Shown one piece after another: positions 1 through 4,943 of a stretch of DNA of 5,974 nt. The DNA lies in assembly GCA_016931555.1 (NCBI GenBank), contig JAFGEM010000049.1, positions 1-5,974 on the forward strand, read 5' to 3'. Within the stretch, counting starts at the first letter, position 1. Each line of letters begins with the position of its first letter. The notes beneath the pieces were generated by a model, which had not been told where the DNA came from, ran no database searches, and worked only from the letters and a program-made list of their open reading frames with translations. The stretch comes from Candidatus Iainarchaeum sp. (GTDB lineage: Archaea > Iainarchaeota > Iainarchaeia > Iainarchaeales > GCA-2688035). Made by a program: the position numbers and the translations under genes.

Positions 1-1344
1 ATTGGAAACGCCGGCGCAGTGGAAATTGACTGCCAAAACAATGAAATTAATGGGAGATATGCGCTGGGCATTACTGGAGAAACAAATGTAGTTCTCAAAA
101 ATTGCCGGATTGTCGGGGAAAATAATGGAATTCGCTTTGAAAGCGAGTACAATTCATCCTTAACATGCCAAAATTCAAGTATTAGCGTTGATGTGCGCGG
201 AATCGATTTTTTTAACGCCCAAAACAAAACTGTTTCAAACTGCAATATCATTTCCCAAAATTCAGAGGCTATTTTCATGCATGGGGGCAGCAACAACACA
301 ATAAACAATTGTTCGATTGCGGGAGAATCATTCGGAGTTTATCTTGAAGACACCTCAAACAATGCCCTTGAAAATAACCCCCAAATAATTGCGGAACAAG
401 AAGACGCAATTTACATTGAGAACAGCAGCCTCATAACAATTTCAGGAAACAATATAACTGTAAATCATTATCTCGGGGGAAACGGAGTGATTTTGAAAAA
501 CTCTAACAATTGTGTTATCGGGCCTGACAATGAAATAAGTGGAAGTTCGGCAGGGGTATCCATTGATCCAGCAAGCTCTGGCAATAGGATAGAATATAAC
601 ACAATAGAGGAGCGTAGGAGATCAGGAGTGAACCTGTGGGGGCCAGAAAATTATATAGAGCATAATTATGAGACTAGTACAATAAGTGTTGACACTGAGG
701 AAGGAGCAACTAATTACATTCGTTATAACGATTCAATAAAAACATACAAAGACGAAATGGTTGGGCCATGGGGCTGGGGCGCAATAAATGTTTCAGGAAA
801 AGGCACTGCAGTTATAGAAGAAAACACTTTGATTCAGGGGAAATGGGCAGGAATAATAACAAGCCTTTACACAACAAGCCCCACAATAATACGCAACAAC
901 GGAACAATAAAAGCAACAGGAGACAATGACACACACATGGGCTATGCCATTTACGTTGGGGAAGACTCCGAAGGAGTTATTGTTGAAGGCAATGATTTGA
1001 TCAATGGAAGCGATTATTGCGTTTATGTACTTGGAAATGAAACAGAAATAAGAAACAATAATATGAGTTCTGACTGGTTCGGGGTTTTAATTGACCAATT
1101 AACAGAAGACAATCAAATAGTTGGAAACACTATTAACACGGGCGCTAGAGGCATTAAAGTTGATTGGGCAATAAATACACTTGTGCAGGGAAACACTGTG
1201 TGCGGAGGCAGCTCTAGCATTATTAGTGAGGGGCAATTTGAACAGAATCCTTTAAGCGGAAACAATATCTGTGATACCTGCATTGAGGATTACTATGGAA
1301 TAGAGGAAAACTTTATTTGCCCCTGCGAGAACACTTGCAGTTAG
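1..1344 (+). CDS. Right-handed parallel beta-helix (NosD/PbH1-like) surface protein, 5' partial
   Basis: The reading frame is open to the first base (I-G-N-A-G-A before the GTG at 19), so the gene begins outside the window and that GTG is an internal Val. The visible 447 residues consist of irregular repeats of about 22-25 residues of the form 'I-x-N-C/N-x-I ... G-I/V-x-L/I-x-x-S', for example VVLKNCRI, NNTINNCSI and VILKNSNNCVI. This is the signature of right-handed parallel beta-helix proteins (PbH1 repeats, NosD/pectate-lyase fold), which in archaea are usually secreted or anchored surface proteins. More than ten N-x-S/T sequons fit an exported, AglB-glycosylated protein. The chain ends in a short Cys-rich tail (C-x2-C, then C-x-C-x3-C) with no visible C-terminal membrane helix. 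The signal peptide, if any, is outside the window. Substrate or ligand cannot be told; the family includes polysaccharide-active enzymes as well as purely structural or adhesive proteins. The stop overlaps the ribosome site of the next gene. Confidence 0.85.
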   Translation: MGNAGAVEIDCQNNEINGRYALGITGETNVVLKNCRIVGENNGIRFESEYNSSLTCQNSSISVDVRGIDFFNAQNKTVSNCNIISQNSEAIFMHGGSNNTINNCSIAGESFGVYLEDTSNNALENNPQIIAEQEDAIYIENSSLITISGNNITVNHYLGGNGVILKNSNNCVIGPDNEISGSSAGVSIDPASSGNRIEYNTIEERRRSGVNLWGPENYIEHNYETSTISVDTEEGATNYIRYNDSIKTYKDEMVGPWGWGAINVSGKGTAVIEENTLIQGKWAGIITSLYTTSPTIIRNNGTIKATGDNDTHMGYAIYVGEDSEGVIVEGNDLINGSDYCVYVLGNETEIRNNNMSSDWFGVLIDQLTEDNQIVGNTINTGARGIKVDWAINTLVQGNTVCGGSSSIISEGQFEQNPLSGNNICDTCIEDYYGIEENFICPCENTCS

Positions 1345-1349
1345 GTGAT
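1343..1349 (+). promoter_or_regulatory. Shine-Dalgarno AGGTGAT that fixes a TTG start
   Basis: AGGTGAT is a perfect complement to the archaeal 16S rRNA 3' end (GGTGAT core) and lies five bases before the TTG at 1355. It overlaps the TAG stop of the upstream gene, which suggests translational coupling within one mRNA. It is the main reason for choosing the non-ATG start of the deacetylase gene. Confidence 0.75.
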
Positions 1350-1354
1350 TTGAA

Positions 1355-2260
1355 TTGGAAAAGCCGTTTATTGTTTCGTCTGACAGGTTTTTTGACCACA
1401 AAACAGTTGACCATCCAGAGGCTCCGGAAAGGCTTACTGCAATAACAGAGACTCTGCTTGAAAATGGTTACAAAAACTTTGAAGAGCCGGAAATAATAAC
1501 TGATAATGACTTGCTTTTGGTTCACTCCCAAAGCCTGATTGATAAAATAAAAAAGCTTTCTTTAGAGGTTCCCGAGCAGGGTGTTGCTCTCGGGGATAAT
1601 TGGTTTAACAGAAATACTTTTGAAATAGCAAAGCTTGCATGCGGCTCTGCATTGAAAGCAGCGCGGCTTTGCAAAAAAAAGTTTGCATTCTCAATTGCAA
1701 GGCCTCCGGGGCACCATGCAGGAATAAGCTATTATGGGGGGTTTTGCTACTTCAATAACATTGCTTTTGCTGCTGCAAAAATAATGCAGGAAAAAGGATA
1801 TGAGAAAACAATGATTGTTGACTTTGACTTGCATCATGGCAATGGCACGCAAAACATTTTCCAAAACAATGAAAATGTTTTTTATTTTTCTTTGCATCAG
1901 GATCCAGAGCATACTTTTCCCGGGACAGGAAGAGCAACTGAAAACAATGCTCACATTGCAAATGTTCCTTTAGAGCAGGGAACTAGCGAGGAAAAATACC
2001 TCCATGTTTTTGAAAAAGGATTCTCAAAATTTTATTCAGAATTCAAGCCTGATTTGATTGCTGTTTCCGCGGGCTTCGACATTTTTAGCAGGGATAAGTT
2101 CATAGGAAACACTTTTCAAATAAATGATGCAAAATTTTTTGAAAAAATCGGCAGGATTATATCCAGCGCAAAAAAACCGTGTTTTGGGGTTTTGGAAGGC
2201 GGCTATAACCTTGAAACTCTTGGAGAATGCGTGTGTAATTTTTTAAATGCTTTTGATTAA
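1355..2260 (+). CDS. Histone deacetylase family protein (class II HDAC / acetylpolyamine amidohydrolase-like)
   Basis: A 301-residue zinc-dependent deacetylase of the arginase/deacetylase fold; the family removes acetyl groups from acetyl-lysine, acetylpolyamines or similar amides in the cytoplasm. All catalytic signatures are present: RPPGHHA (general-base His 120-121), GFCYFNN (129-135), DFDLHHGNGTQ (156-166) giving zinc ligands Asp158 and His160, PGTG (189-192), SAGFD with third zinc ligand Asp242, and EGGYN with the transition-state Tyr284. The Asn in HHGNG, where class I enzymes have Asp, favours the class II/APAH branch. Length is normal for a stand-alone prokaryotic member. The start is TTG with a strong Shine-Dalgarno, ten bases after the beta-helix gene; the flavodoxin follows after 17 bases. 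The catalytic class is clear. The substrate (archaeal chromatin protein, an enzyme lysine, a polyamine or an acetylated metabolite) cannot be read from the sequence. Confidence 0.93.
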   Translation: MEKPFIVSSDRFFDHKTVDHPEAPERLTAITETLLENGYKNFEEPEIITDNDLLLVHSQSLIDKIKKLSLEVPEQGVALGDNWFNRNTFEIAKLACGSALKAARLCKKKFAFSIARPPGHHAGISYYGGFCYFNNIAFAAAKIMQEKGYEKTMIVDFDLHHGNGTQNIFQNNENVFYFSLHQDPEHTFPGTGRATENNAHIANVPLEQGTSEEKYLHVFEKGFSKFYSEFKPDLIAVSAGFDIFSRDKFIGNTFQINDAKFFEKIGRIISSAKKPCFGVLEGGYNLETLGECVCNFLNAFD

Positions 2261-2277
2261 CATATTTTGTGGTTTGA

Positions 2278-2754
2278 ATGCGCGTACTCGTAGTTTATTA
2301 TTCCAAAACAGGAAACACTGAAAAAGTTGCCGAGAGAATAAAAGATTTTTTTGCCGCACAAAAAACAGGCATTGATTTAATGCCCCTGAAAACAAAGGGC
2401 AAAATTGACCCAAAGCAAATGCCCAAAGCAGAACAAATTGTTTTAACAAACCCAAAAACTAATTTGGCCCAGTATGACCTTGTTTTTGTCGGAACCCCAG
2501 TATGGGGAATGCAGCCCTCGCCAATTGCCCTTGCCTATTTGAAGCAATTGGAAAAGGCAAACGGAAAAAAATTTGTTTTGTTTGCAACCTGCCATGCTGT
2601 TTCAGGAACAACACTCAAAAAAATGTCAAGCATTCTGGCTACGAAAGGCGCGTCAACAATAGATTCATTCAATGTAAAGTCCCTCTTTCAACTGAATGAA
2701 AAAAAGCTTGCAAGCGTAAAATTGGAATTGGAAAAAATAATGAAAAAATTTTAA
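2278..2754 (+). CDS. Flavodoxin family protein
   Basis: A 158-residue single-domain flavodoxin, expected to bind FMN and carry electrons, or to act as a small FMN-dependent quinone or flavin reductase. The N-terminus VLVVYYSKTGNTEKVA has the first beta strand and the phosphate-binding loop (Ser9 to Thr14, S-K-T-G-N-T). GTPVWGMQPSP (72-82) is the second loop, whose Trp77 normally stacks on the flavin. A strand VLFATCH (100-106) supplies the third loop region. Length matches short-chain flavodoxins, and no membrane or signal sequence is present. It lies 17 bases after the deacetylase and is probably co-transcribed; GTGG at 2269-2272 is only a weak ribosome site. The gene stops on TTAA, which also serves as stop for the opposing gene. 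The redox partner is not in the window. Family confidence is high; the exact role is open. Confidence 0.9.
   Translation: MRVLVVYYSKTGNTEKVAERIKDFFAAQKTGIDLMPLKTKGKIDPKQMPKAEQIVLTNPKTNLAQYDLVFVGTPVWGMQPSPIALAYLKQLEKANGKKFVLFATCHAVSGTTLKKMSSILATKGASTIDSFNVKSLFQLNEKKLASVKLELEKIMKKF
2732..2748 (-). terminator. Double T6 tract after the coiled-coil gene
   Basis: Read on the minus strand, two runs of six T (2743-2748 and 2732-2737) follow the stop codon of the coiled-coil gene within about 20 bases. Archaeal RNA polymerase often stops at such U-tracts without a hairpin. The tracts lie inside the 3' end of the flavodoxin gene, where they encode lysines, so they may be coding composition only. Confidence 0.35.
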
Positions 2755-3314
2755 ACCTGCTCCAAAACATCGCGCGCTACTCTTTCCGCTTCCTCTTTCT
2801 CTTTCTGCACAACCTCTGTCTCTGCCTCATCCACTTTCTGCTTTAATTCTGAAAAAGCCCTGCGAATGCTTTTCCTCAAACGCAGGTTTTTTATTTTGGC
2901 CTCAATTTCTATGAGTGACTCCTGGACAGAATGCAAAATGCTCTTGTATGTTTGCTCGTCAATCTTGCGCTTCAAATATTTTGCGCGCGCCAACTGCAAT
3001 TCCCTTTGCAGCCGCTGGTTTTCGGAAAGCAGTTTTACAAGGACATGCCTGTCCTTTGGCTCAACAGCAAGCAAATCCTCTTTGGGAAGGTTCTCCTGCT
3101 TTGCCTGCTTCTGCAAAATCCGAGAATCAATTTTAATGAGCTGGGCGTGCTTTTTCTTAAGCATCTCCTTATAGCTCTCAAGGGACAATTCTCTCTTCAT
3201 ATATTTTTTTTCAATAACCTTTAACTCATTCAAAACCTGGCGCTTCTCCTCAAAAAGGTTTTGAAGCGAACTGCTCCCCAAGCCCTTGAACAGGTTTCCT
3301 AATCCCAAAGCCAT
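2751..3314 (-). CDS. Hypothetical coiled-coil protein with an internal duplication
   Basis: A 187-residue charged, helical protein not recognised as a named family. It opens with a short hydrophobic, Gly-rich stretch (ALGLGNLFKGLG, about 2-13) that could be an amphipathic membrane- or partner-binding helix. Residues 23-66 and 98-141 align without gaps over 44 positions with 14 identities, both containing a K-Y-[ML]-K-R ... Y-K-x-x-L ... L-I-x-I pattern. A Lys/Glu-rich coiled coil fills the C-terminus (about 150-187). There is no signal peptide, full membrane span or catalytic motif. The repeat resembles helical hairpins often found in archaeal coiled-coil or SHOCT-like proteins; that likeness is only an impression. 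The ATG sits about 27 bases from a good TATA box, so the mRNA is probably leaderless, supporting this start. The 3' end overlaps the flavodoxin gene by four bases. Confidence 0.8.
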   Translation of the reverse strand: MALGLGNLFKGLGSSSLQNLFEEKRQVLNELKVIEKKYMKRELSLESYKEMLKKKHAQLIKIDSRILQKQAKQENLPKEDLLAVEPKDRHVLVKLLSENQRLQRELQLARAKYLKRKIDEQTYKSILHSVQESLIEIEAKIKNLRLRKSIRRAFSELKQKVDEAETEVVQKEKEEAERVARDVLEQV

Positions 3315-3337
3315 ACTTAGAAATAGCTTTATTATTG

Positions 3338-3352
3338 AATATAAACCTTTTC
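3338..3352 (-). promoter_or_regulatory. BRE/TATA promoter of the coiled-coil gene
   Basis: On the minus strand GAAAAGG is followed by TTTATATT. The TATA centre is about 27 bases upstream of the ATG at 3314, which puts the predicted transcription start on or next to the start codon (leaderless mRNA). The promoter lies in the 45-base gap between the two minus-strand genes, so this gene does not depend on the upstream one. It nearly repeats the glycosyltransferase promoter at 5304-5317. Confidence 0.65.
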
Positions 3353-3359
3353 ATTTTGA

Positions 3360-3569
3360 TTATTTTTTTCTCCAAATGTTGGAGAACAGCCATACTAAGC
3401 CAATTCCGAAAATAAGCACTGCAATCATTACATCGAGCATTGTTTCTCTTGTAAGGGCATCGTAAATGTACATGAAACTCGCCACAATAATCAAGAGCGA
3501 TAAAAGTGACTCAAAAGTCATGTTCAATGTTTCTGAGGAATTGCTTGTGTCGGGAGTTTTATCTGCCAT
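3360..3569 (-). CDS. Small two-helix membrane protein, hypothetical
   Basis: A 69-residue protein with a polar, Ser/Thr-rich N-terminus (1-18), two hydrophobic segments (about 19-37 and 44-64) joined by a short charged turn (DALTRET), and a basic C-terminus (WRKK). By the positive-inside rule the C-terminus should be cytoplasmic, which puts the N-terminus on the same side. No catalytic or ligand motif is visible and I do not recognise the family. Support for the gene comes from the clean membrane-protein composition and a TATA box placed about 27 bases before the ATG, implying a leaderless mRNA. It lies 45 bases upstream of the coiled-coil gene on the same strand, but that gene has its own promoter. 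Confidence 0.7.
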   Translation of the reverse strand: MADKTPDTSNSSETLNMTFESLLSLLIIVASFMYIYDALTRETMLDVMIAVLIFGIGLVWLFSNIWRKK

Positions 3570-3591
3570 AAGATAATTTGACTAAAAAAAC

Positions 3592-3607
3592 AAATAAAAA
3601 GCTTTAC
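3592..3607 (-). promoter_or_regulatory. BRE/TATA promoter of the two-helix membrane protein gene
   Basis: On the minus strand GTAAAGC precedes TTTTTATTT. The TATA centre (3596) is 27 bases from the ATG at 3569, the spacing expected for a leaderless archaeal transcript. It is one of two promoters in the 161-base divergent spacer 3570-3730. Confidence 0.55.
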
Positions 3608-3637
3608 TTTTAAGGGTTAAACAGTGAATATTGGTTA

Positions 3638-3647
3638 TTTTTATATA
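3638..3647 (+). promoter_or_regulatory. Strong TATA box, probably for the nuclease-like gene
   Basis: TTTTTATATA is the best TATA match in the divergent spacer. Initiation about 27 bases downstream would fall near 3670. That is about 60 bases before the first in-frame ATG of the downstream gene (3731) but only about 12 before an out-of-frame ATG at 3682. The element is nearly symmetrical and could also fire leftwards with a leader of about 47 bases for the membrane protein gene. A weaker TTTTAA at 3703-3708 would suit a leaderless start at 3731. Confidence 0.5.
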
Positions 3648-3730
3648 CCAGAAGCAATATCTTATTCCAATAGAGAGTTAAATGCGGGGGCATTAGAATC
3701 CATTTTAACGGCAATTCTACCACAAAAAAA

Positions 3731-4159
3731 ATGCATGATATTGTTTTTCAGGAATTGCAGAGAATGGATGCAAAAAAAGAGCTTAAAATACGCAGAATAG
3801 TGCCTGAAAAAACCACTTTTTTGCAGTCAAACGGCACAAAAAAACAGGGCAGATTCGACTTTTTCGTTGAAGCAAATGGAAAATGCATTGGAATAGAGGT
3901 TCTTACAAGGCCAAGCCATGGAAAATTAAAGGAAAAAATTGTTTATGCACACGATGTAGATGAATTCATTTTTGCTATTCCCGAAACAGCATTCGAGCTA
4001 TACAAAAAACCTTGCGGAAAAGGCCATAAGAGAGCCCGCCCAAACTTTTTCAGCCAAGAATTTGCGCAACCAAAATTAAGGGCATGGCTGTTAAACCTGA
4101 GCAAAAACACTGTTGAAATAAAATCCTGCTTCAACAAAATCTTTAACGTAAAATGCTGA
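3731..4159 (+). CDS. Hypothetical protein with a restriction-endonuclease-like core
   Basis: A 142-residue protein. Its centre, GRFDFFVEANGKCIGIEV (40-57), followed by K-L-x-x-K-I-x-x-A-x-x-V-D-E-F-I-F-A-I-P (65-84), resembles the hairpin plus strand of PD-(D/E)XK nuclease folds: Asp43, a hydrophobic hairpin, then Glu56. The usual catalytic Lys two residues after the Glu is Leu58 here, so it may be inactive or use a relocated lysine (65, 67 or 69). The last third is basic (KGHKRARP, 98-104), which could contact nucleic acid. The fold assignment is an inference. No ribosome site precedes the ATG, and the frame stays open upstream to a TAG at 3671 without another ATG, GTG or TTG. Removing one G from the G5 run at 3686-3690 would join an ATG at 3682 and add 16 codons. 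It converges on the HEIGH membrane protein gene with one base between stops. Confidence 0.7.
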   Translation: MHDIVFQELQRMDAKKELKIRRIVPEKTTFLQSNGTKKQGRFDFFVEANGKCIGIEVLTRPSHGKLKEKIVYAHDVDEFIFAIPETAFELYKKPCGKGHKRARPNFFSQEFAQPKLRAWLLNLSKNTVEIKSCFNKIFNVKC

Positions 4160-4160
4160 A

Positions 4161-4742
4161 CTATTTTTTGGCAAAAATAAACAAAAAAGATATTAGGAAA
4201 AAAATTGCAAAAGCAATCCAATGCACAACCCACATTTGCGCAACCAATTCTTCAAGGGAAATTCCAAGCAGGGAAGATGCCATTGTAAAATCTCTTCCCT
4301 GCCCAACAACAGGAGTTAGCACTGCAACTGTATAATTTACTAGATAGAGGTTTGCATATGCGATTATTGAAAACGACAATAACCCAATGTAATGCGTTTC
4401 ATTCAAAACAGTCTTGTATTTTTTGAGGAGCAAAAAAGCAAATGAGATGAGTGCAATTGCTGCAATGCAATTCCCAAAAAAGCCCCCAAGATAAATCATT
4501 GCCTCTCCAAAATTCGGGGCCCAAATTCCAGTTGAAACAAGCACTGCGCTTATTGGAGCAAAAATCCATTGGTGCCCAATCTCGTGAAAAGCAACTCCAA
4601 GGCCCTCAAAAATCCAGTGCAAAAGCCATATTGGAAAAAAATTTTCATTCCTGAGCCCAAAGGGCACTACAAAACCAATTAGAAAAGAAACAAGCGAAAG
4701 CCCAATTACTTCATAATCGGGATTTTTAAAATCGAGTTTCAT
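4161..4742 (-). CDS. Polytopic membrane protein with an HEXXH motif, M50-like metallopeptidase candidate
   Basis: A 193-residue, strongly hydrophobic protein with about five or six membrane segments (roughly 12-30, 36-52, 63-74, 80-107, 116-141, 168-191). F-H-E-I-G-H-Q-W (52-59) is a perfect HEXXH zinc motif set at the end of a membrane helix, as in the M50/site-2 protease and M50B-like families. GEAMIYLGGFFGNCIAA (79-95) resembles the Gly/Asn-rich helix that follows the motif in those families. Asp151 in VVGQGRDFTMAS (145-156) is a candidate third zinc ligand. If active, it would cleave a substrate within or near the membrane, or it may be a non-peptidase homologue. No PDZ domain is visible. 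No Shine-Dalgarno or TATA lies directly upstream. A 37-codon ORF ends 15 bases before the ATG, so the two are probably co-transcribed. The family call is motif-based; no substrate is evident. Confidence 0.75.
   Translation of the reverse strand: MKLDFKNPDYEVIGLSLVSFLIGFVVPFGLRNENFFPIWLLHWIFEGLGVAFHEIGHQWIFAPISAVLVSTGIWAPNFGEAMIYLGGFFGNCIAAIALISFAFLLLKKYKTVLNETHYIGLLSFSIIAYANLYLVNYTVAVLTPVVGQGRDFTMASSLLGISLEELVAQMWVVHWIAFAIFFLISFLFIFAKK
4164..4169 (+). terminator. T6 tract after the nuclease-like gene
   Basis: Six consecutive T begin four bases past the TGA stop, a plausible hairpin-free archaeal termination signal for the plus-strand transcript. It lies inside the 3' end of the convergent gene, so it may be incidental. 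Confidence 0.3.
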
Positions 4743-4757
4743 GGAAAACCAAGTTTG

Positions 4758-4871
4758 TTATTTGCGCCTGTCTGTTCCGCTTTTTCTCCGGTCATACGCT
4801 GGTTGCTCGCCATCTAACTGAAACAAATCCGGGCCGCCTGGAGTTCCCTTAAAAACACGCGGCCGAACCAT
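4758..4871 (-). CDS. Small arginine-rich ORF (37 aa), hypothetical
   Basis: This short open frame runs from ATG at 4871 to TAA at 4758. The product is hydrophilic, starts MVRPRVFKGTPGGPDLF, and ends in a duplicated basic motif DRRKSGTDRRK (27-37); it has six Arg, three Lys and no Cys, signal or membrane segment. I recognise no family. Support: it fills an otherwise empty 200-base gap, a TATA-like TTTTTTAA lies about 27 bases before its ATG, as at other leaderless genes here, and it ends 15 bases before the HEIGH membrane protein gene, suggesting an operon. It is unusually GC-rich (60 of 114 bases) and prefers CGN arginine codons, unlike its AT-rich neighbours. That could mean transfer, strong selection on protein or RNA, or chance. 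Alternatively the GC-rich stretch is a structured RNA or leader, though I recognised no such RNA. Confidence 0.5.
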   Translation of the reverse strand: MVRPRVFKGTPGGPDLFQLDGEQPAYDRRKSGTDRRK

Positions 4872-4893
4872 GCGCCTTTTACTCTGCCTTCTG

Positions 4894-4901
4894 TTAAAAA
4901 A
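4894..4901 (-). promoter_or_regulatory. TATA-like element before the 37-aa ORF
   Basis: TTTTTTAA on the minus strand, centred about 27 bases from the ATG at 4871, matches the leaderless spacing seen for other genes here. The bases upstream (AATCCGG) are a poor BRE. It would drive the small ORF and the HEIGH membrane protein gene, which has no TATA of its own. Confidence 0.35.
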
Positions 4902-4935
4902 CCGGATTTTCCTCAAAAATTTTGGAACCCAAACC

Positions 4936-4943
4936 AAAAAAAA
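4936..4943 (-). terminator. T8 tract directly after the repeat-tailed membrane protein gene
   Basis: On the minus strand, eight T follow the TGA stop immediately. This is the best termination-like U-tract in the window. It would separate this transcript from the 37-aa ORF downstream, consistent with that ORF having its own promoter. Confidence 0.5.

Noticed and set aside
19..21. GTG as start codon of the beta-helix gene
   Set aside because: The frame stays open to the first base with beta-helix-like residues before it, and no ribosome site is seen; the gene is cut by the window edge.
1691..1961. Two minus-strand open frames inside the deacetylase gene
   Set aside because: They oppose the most conserved catalytic motifs of the deacetylase and have no start signals.
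2866..3224. Three plus-strand open frames across the coiled-coil gene
   Set aside because: They are antisense shadows with Cys/Ser/Phe-rich products lacking any motif, whereas the minus-strand frame has a promoter and protein-level repeats.
3570..3730. Divergent spacer examined for a small RNA, CRISPR leader or attachment site
   Set aside because: Apart from TATA elements and a four-codon mini-ORF, I saw no repeats, hairpins or tRNA-like ends.
4758..4905. GC-rich island suspected to be a structured RNA (RNase P, SRP or tRNA-like), with fragments such as GAGGAAAATCC and GGTTCGGCC on the minus strand
   Set aside because: I could not find a cloverleaf, a closing helix or the ordered conserved blocks of RNase P or SRP RNA, and an intact 37-codon frame explains most of the island better.
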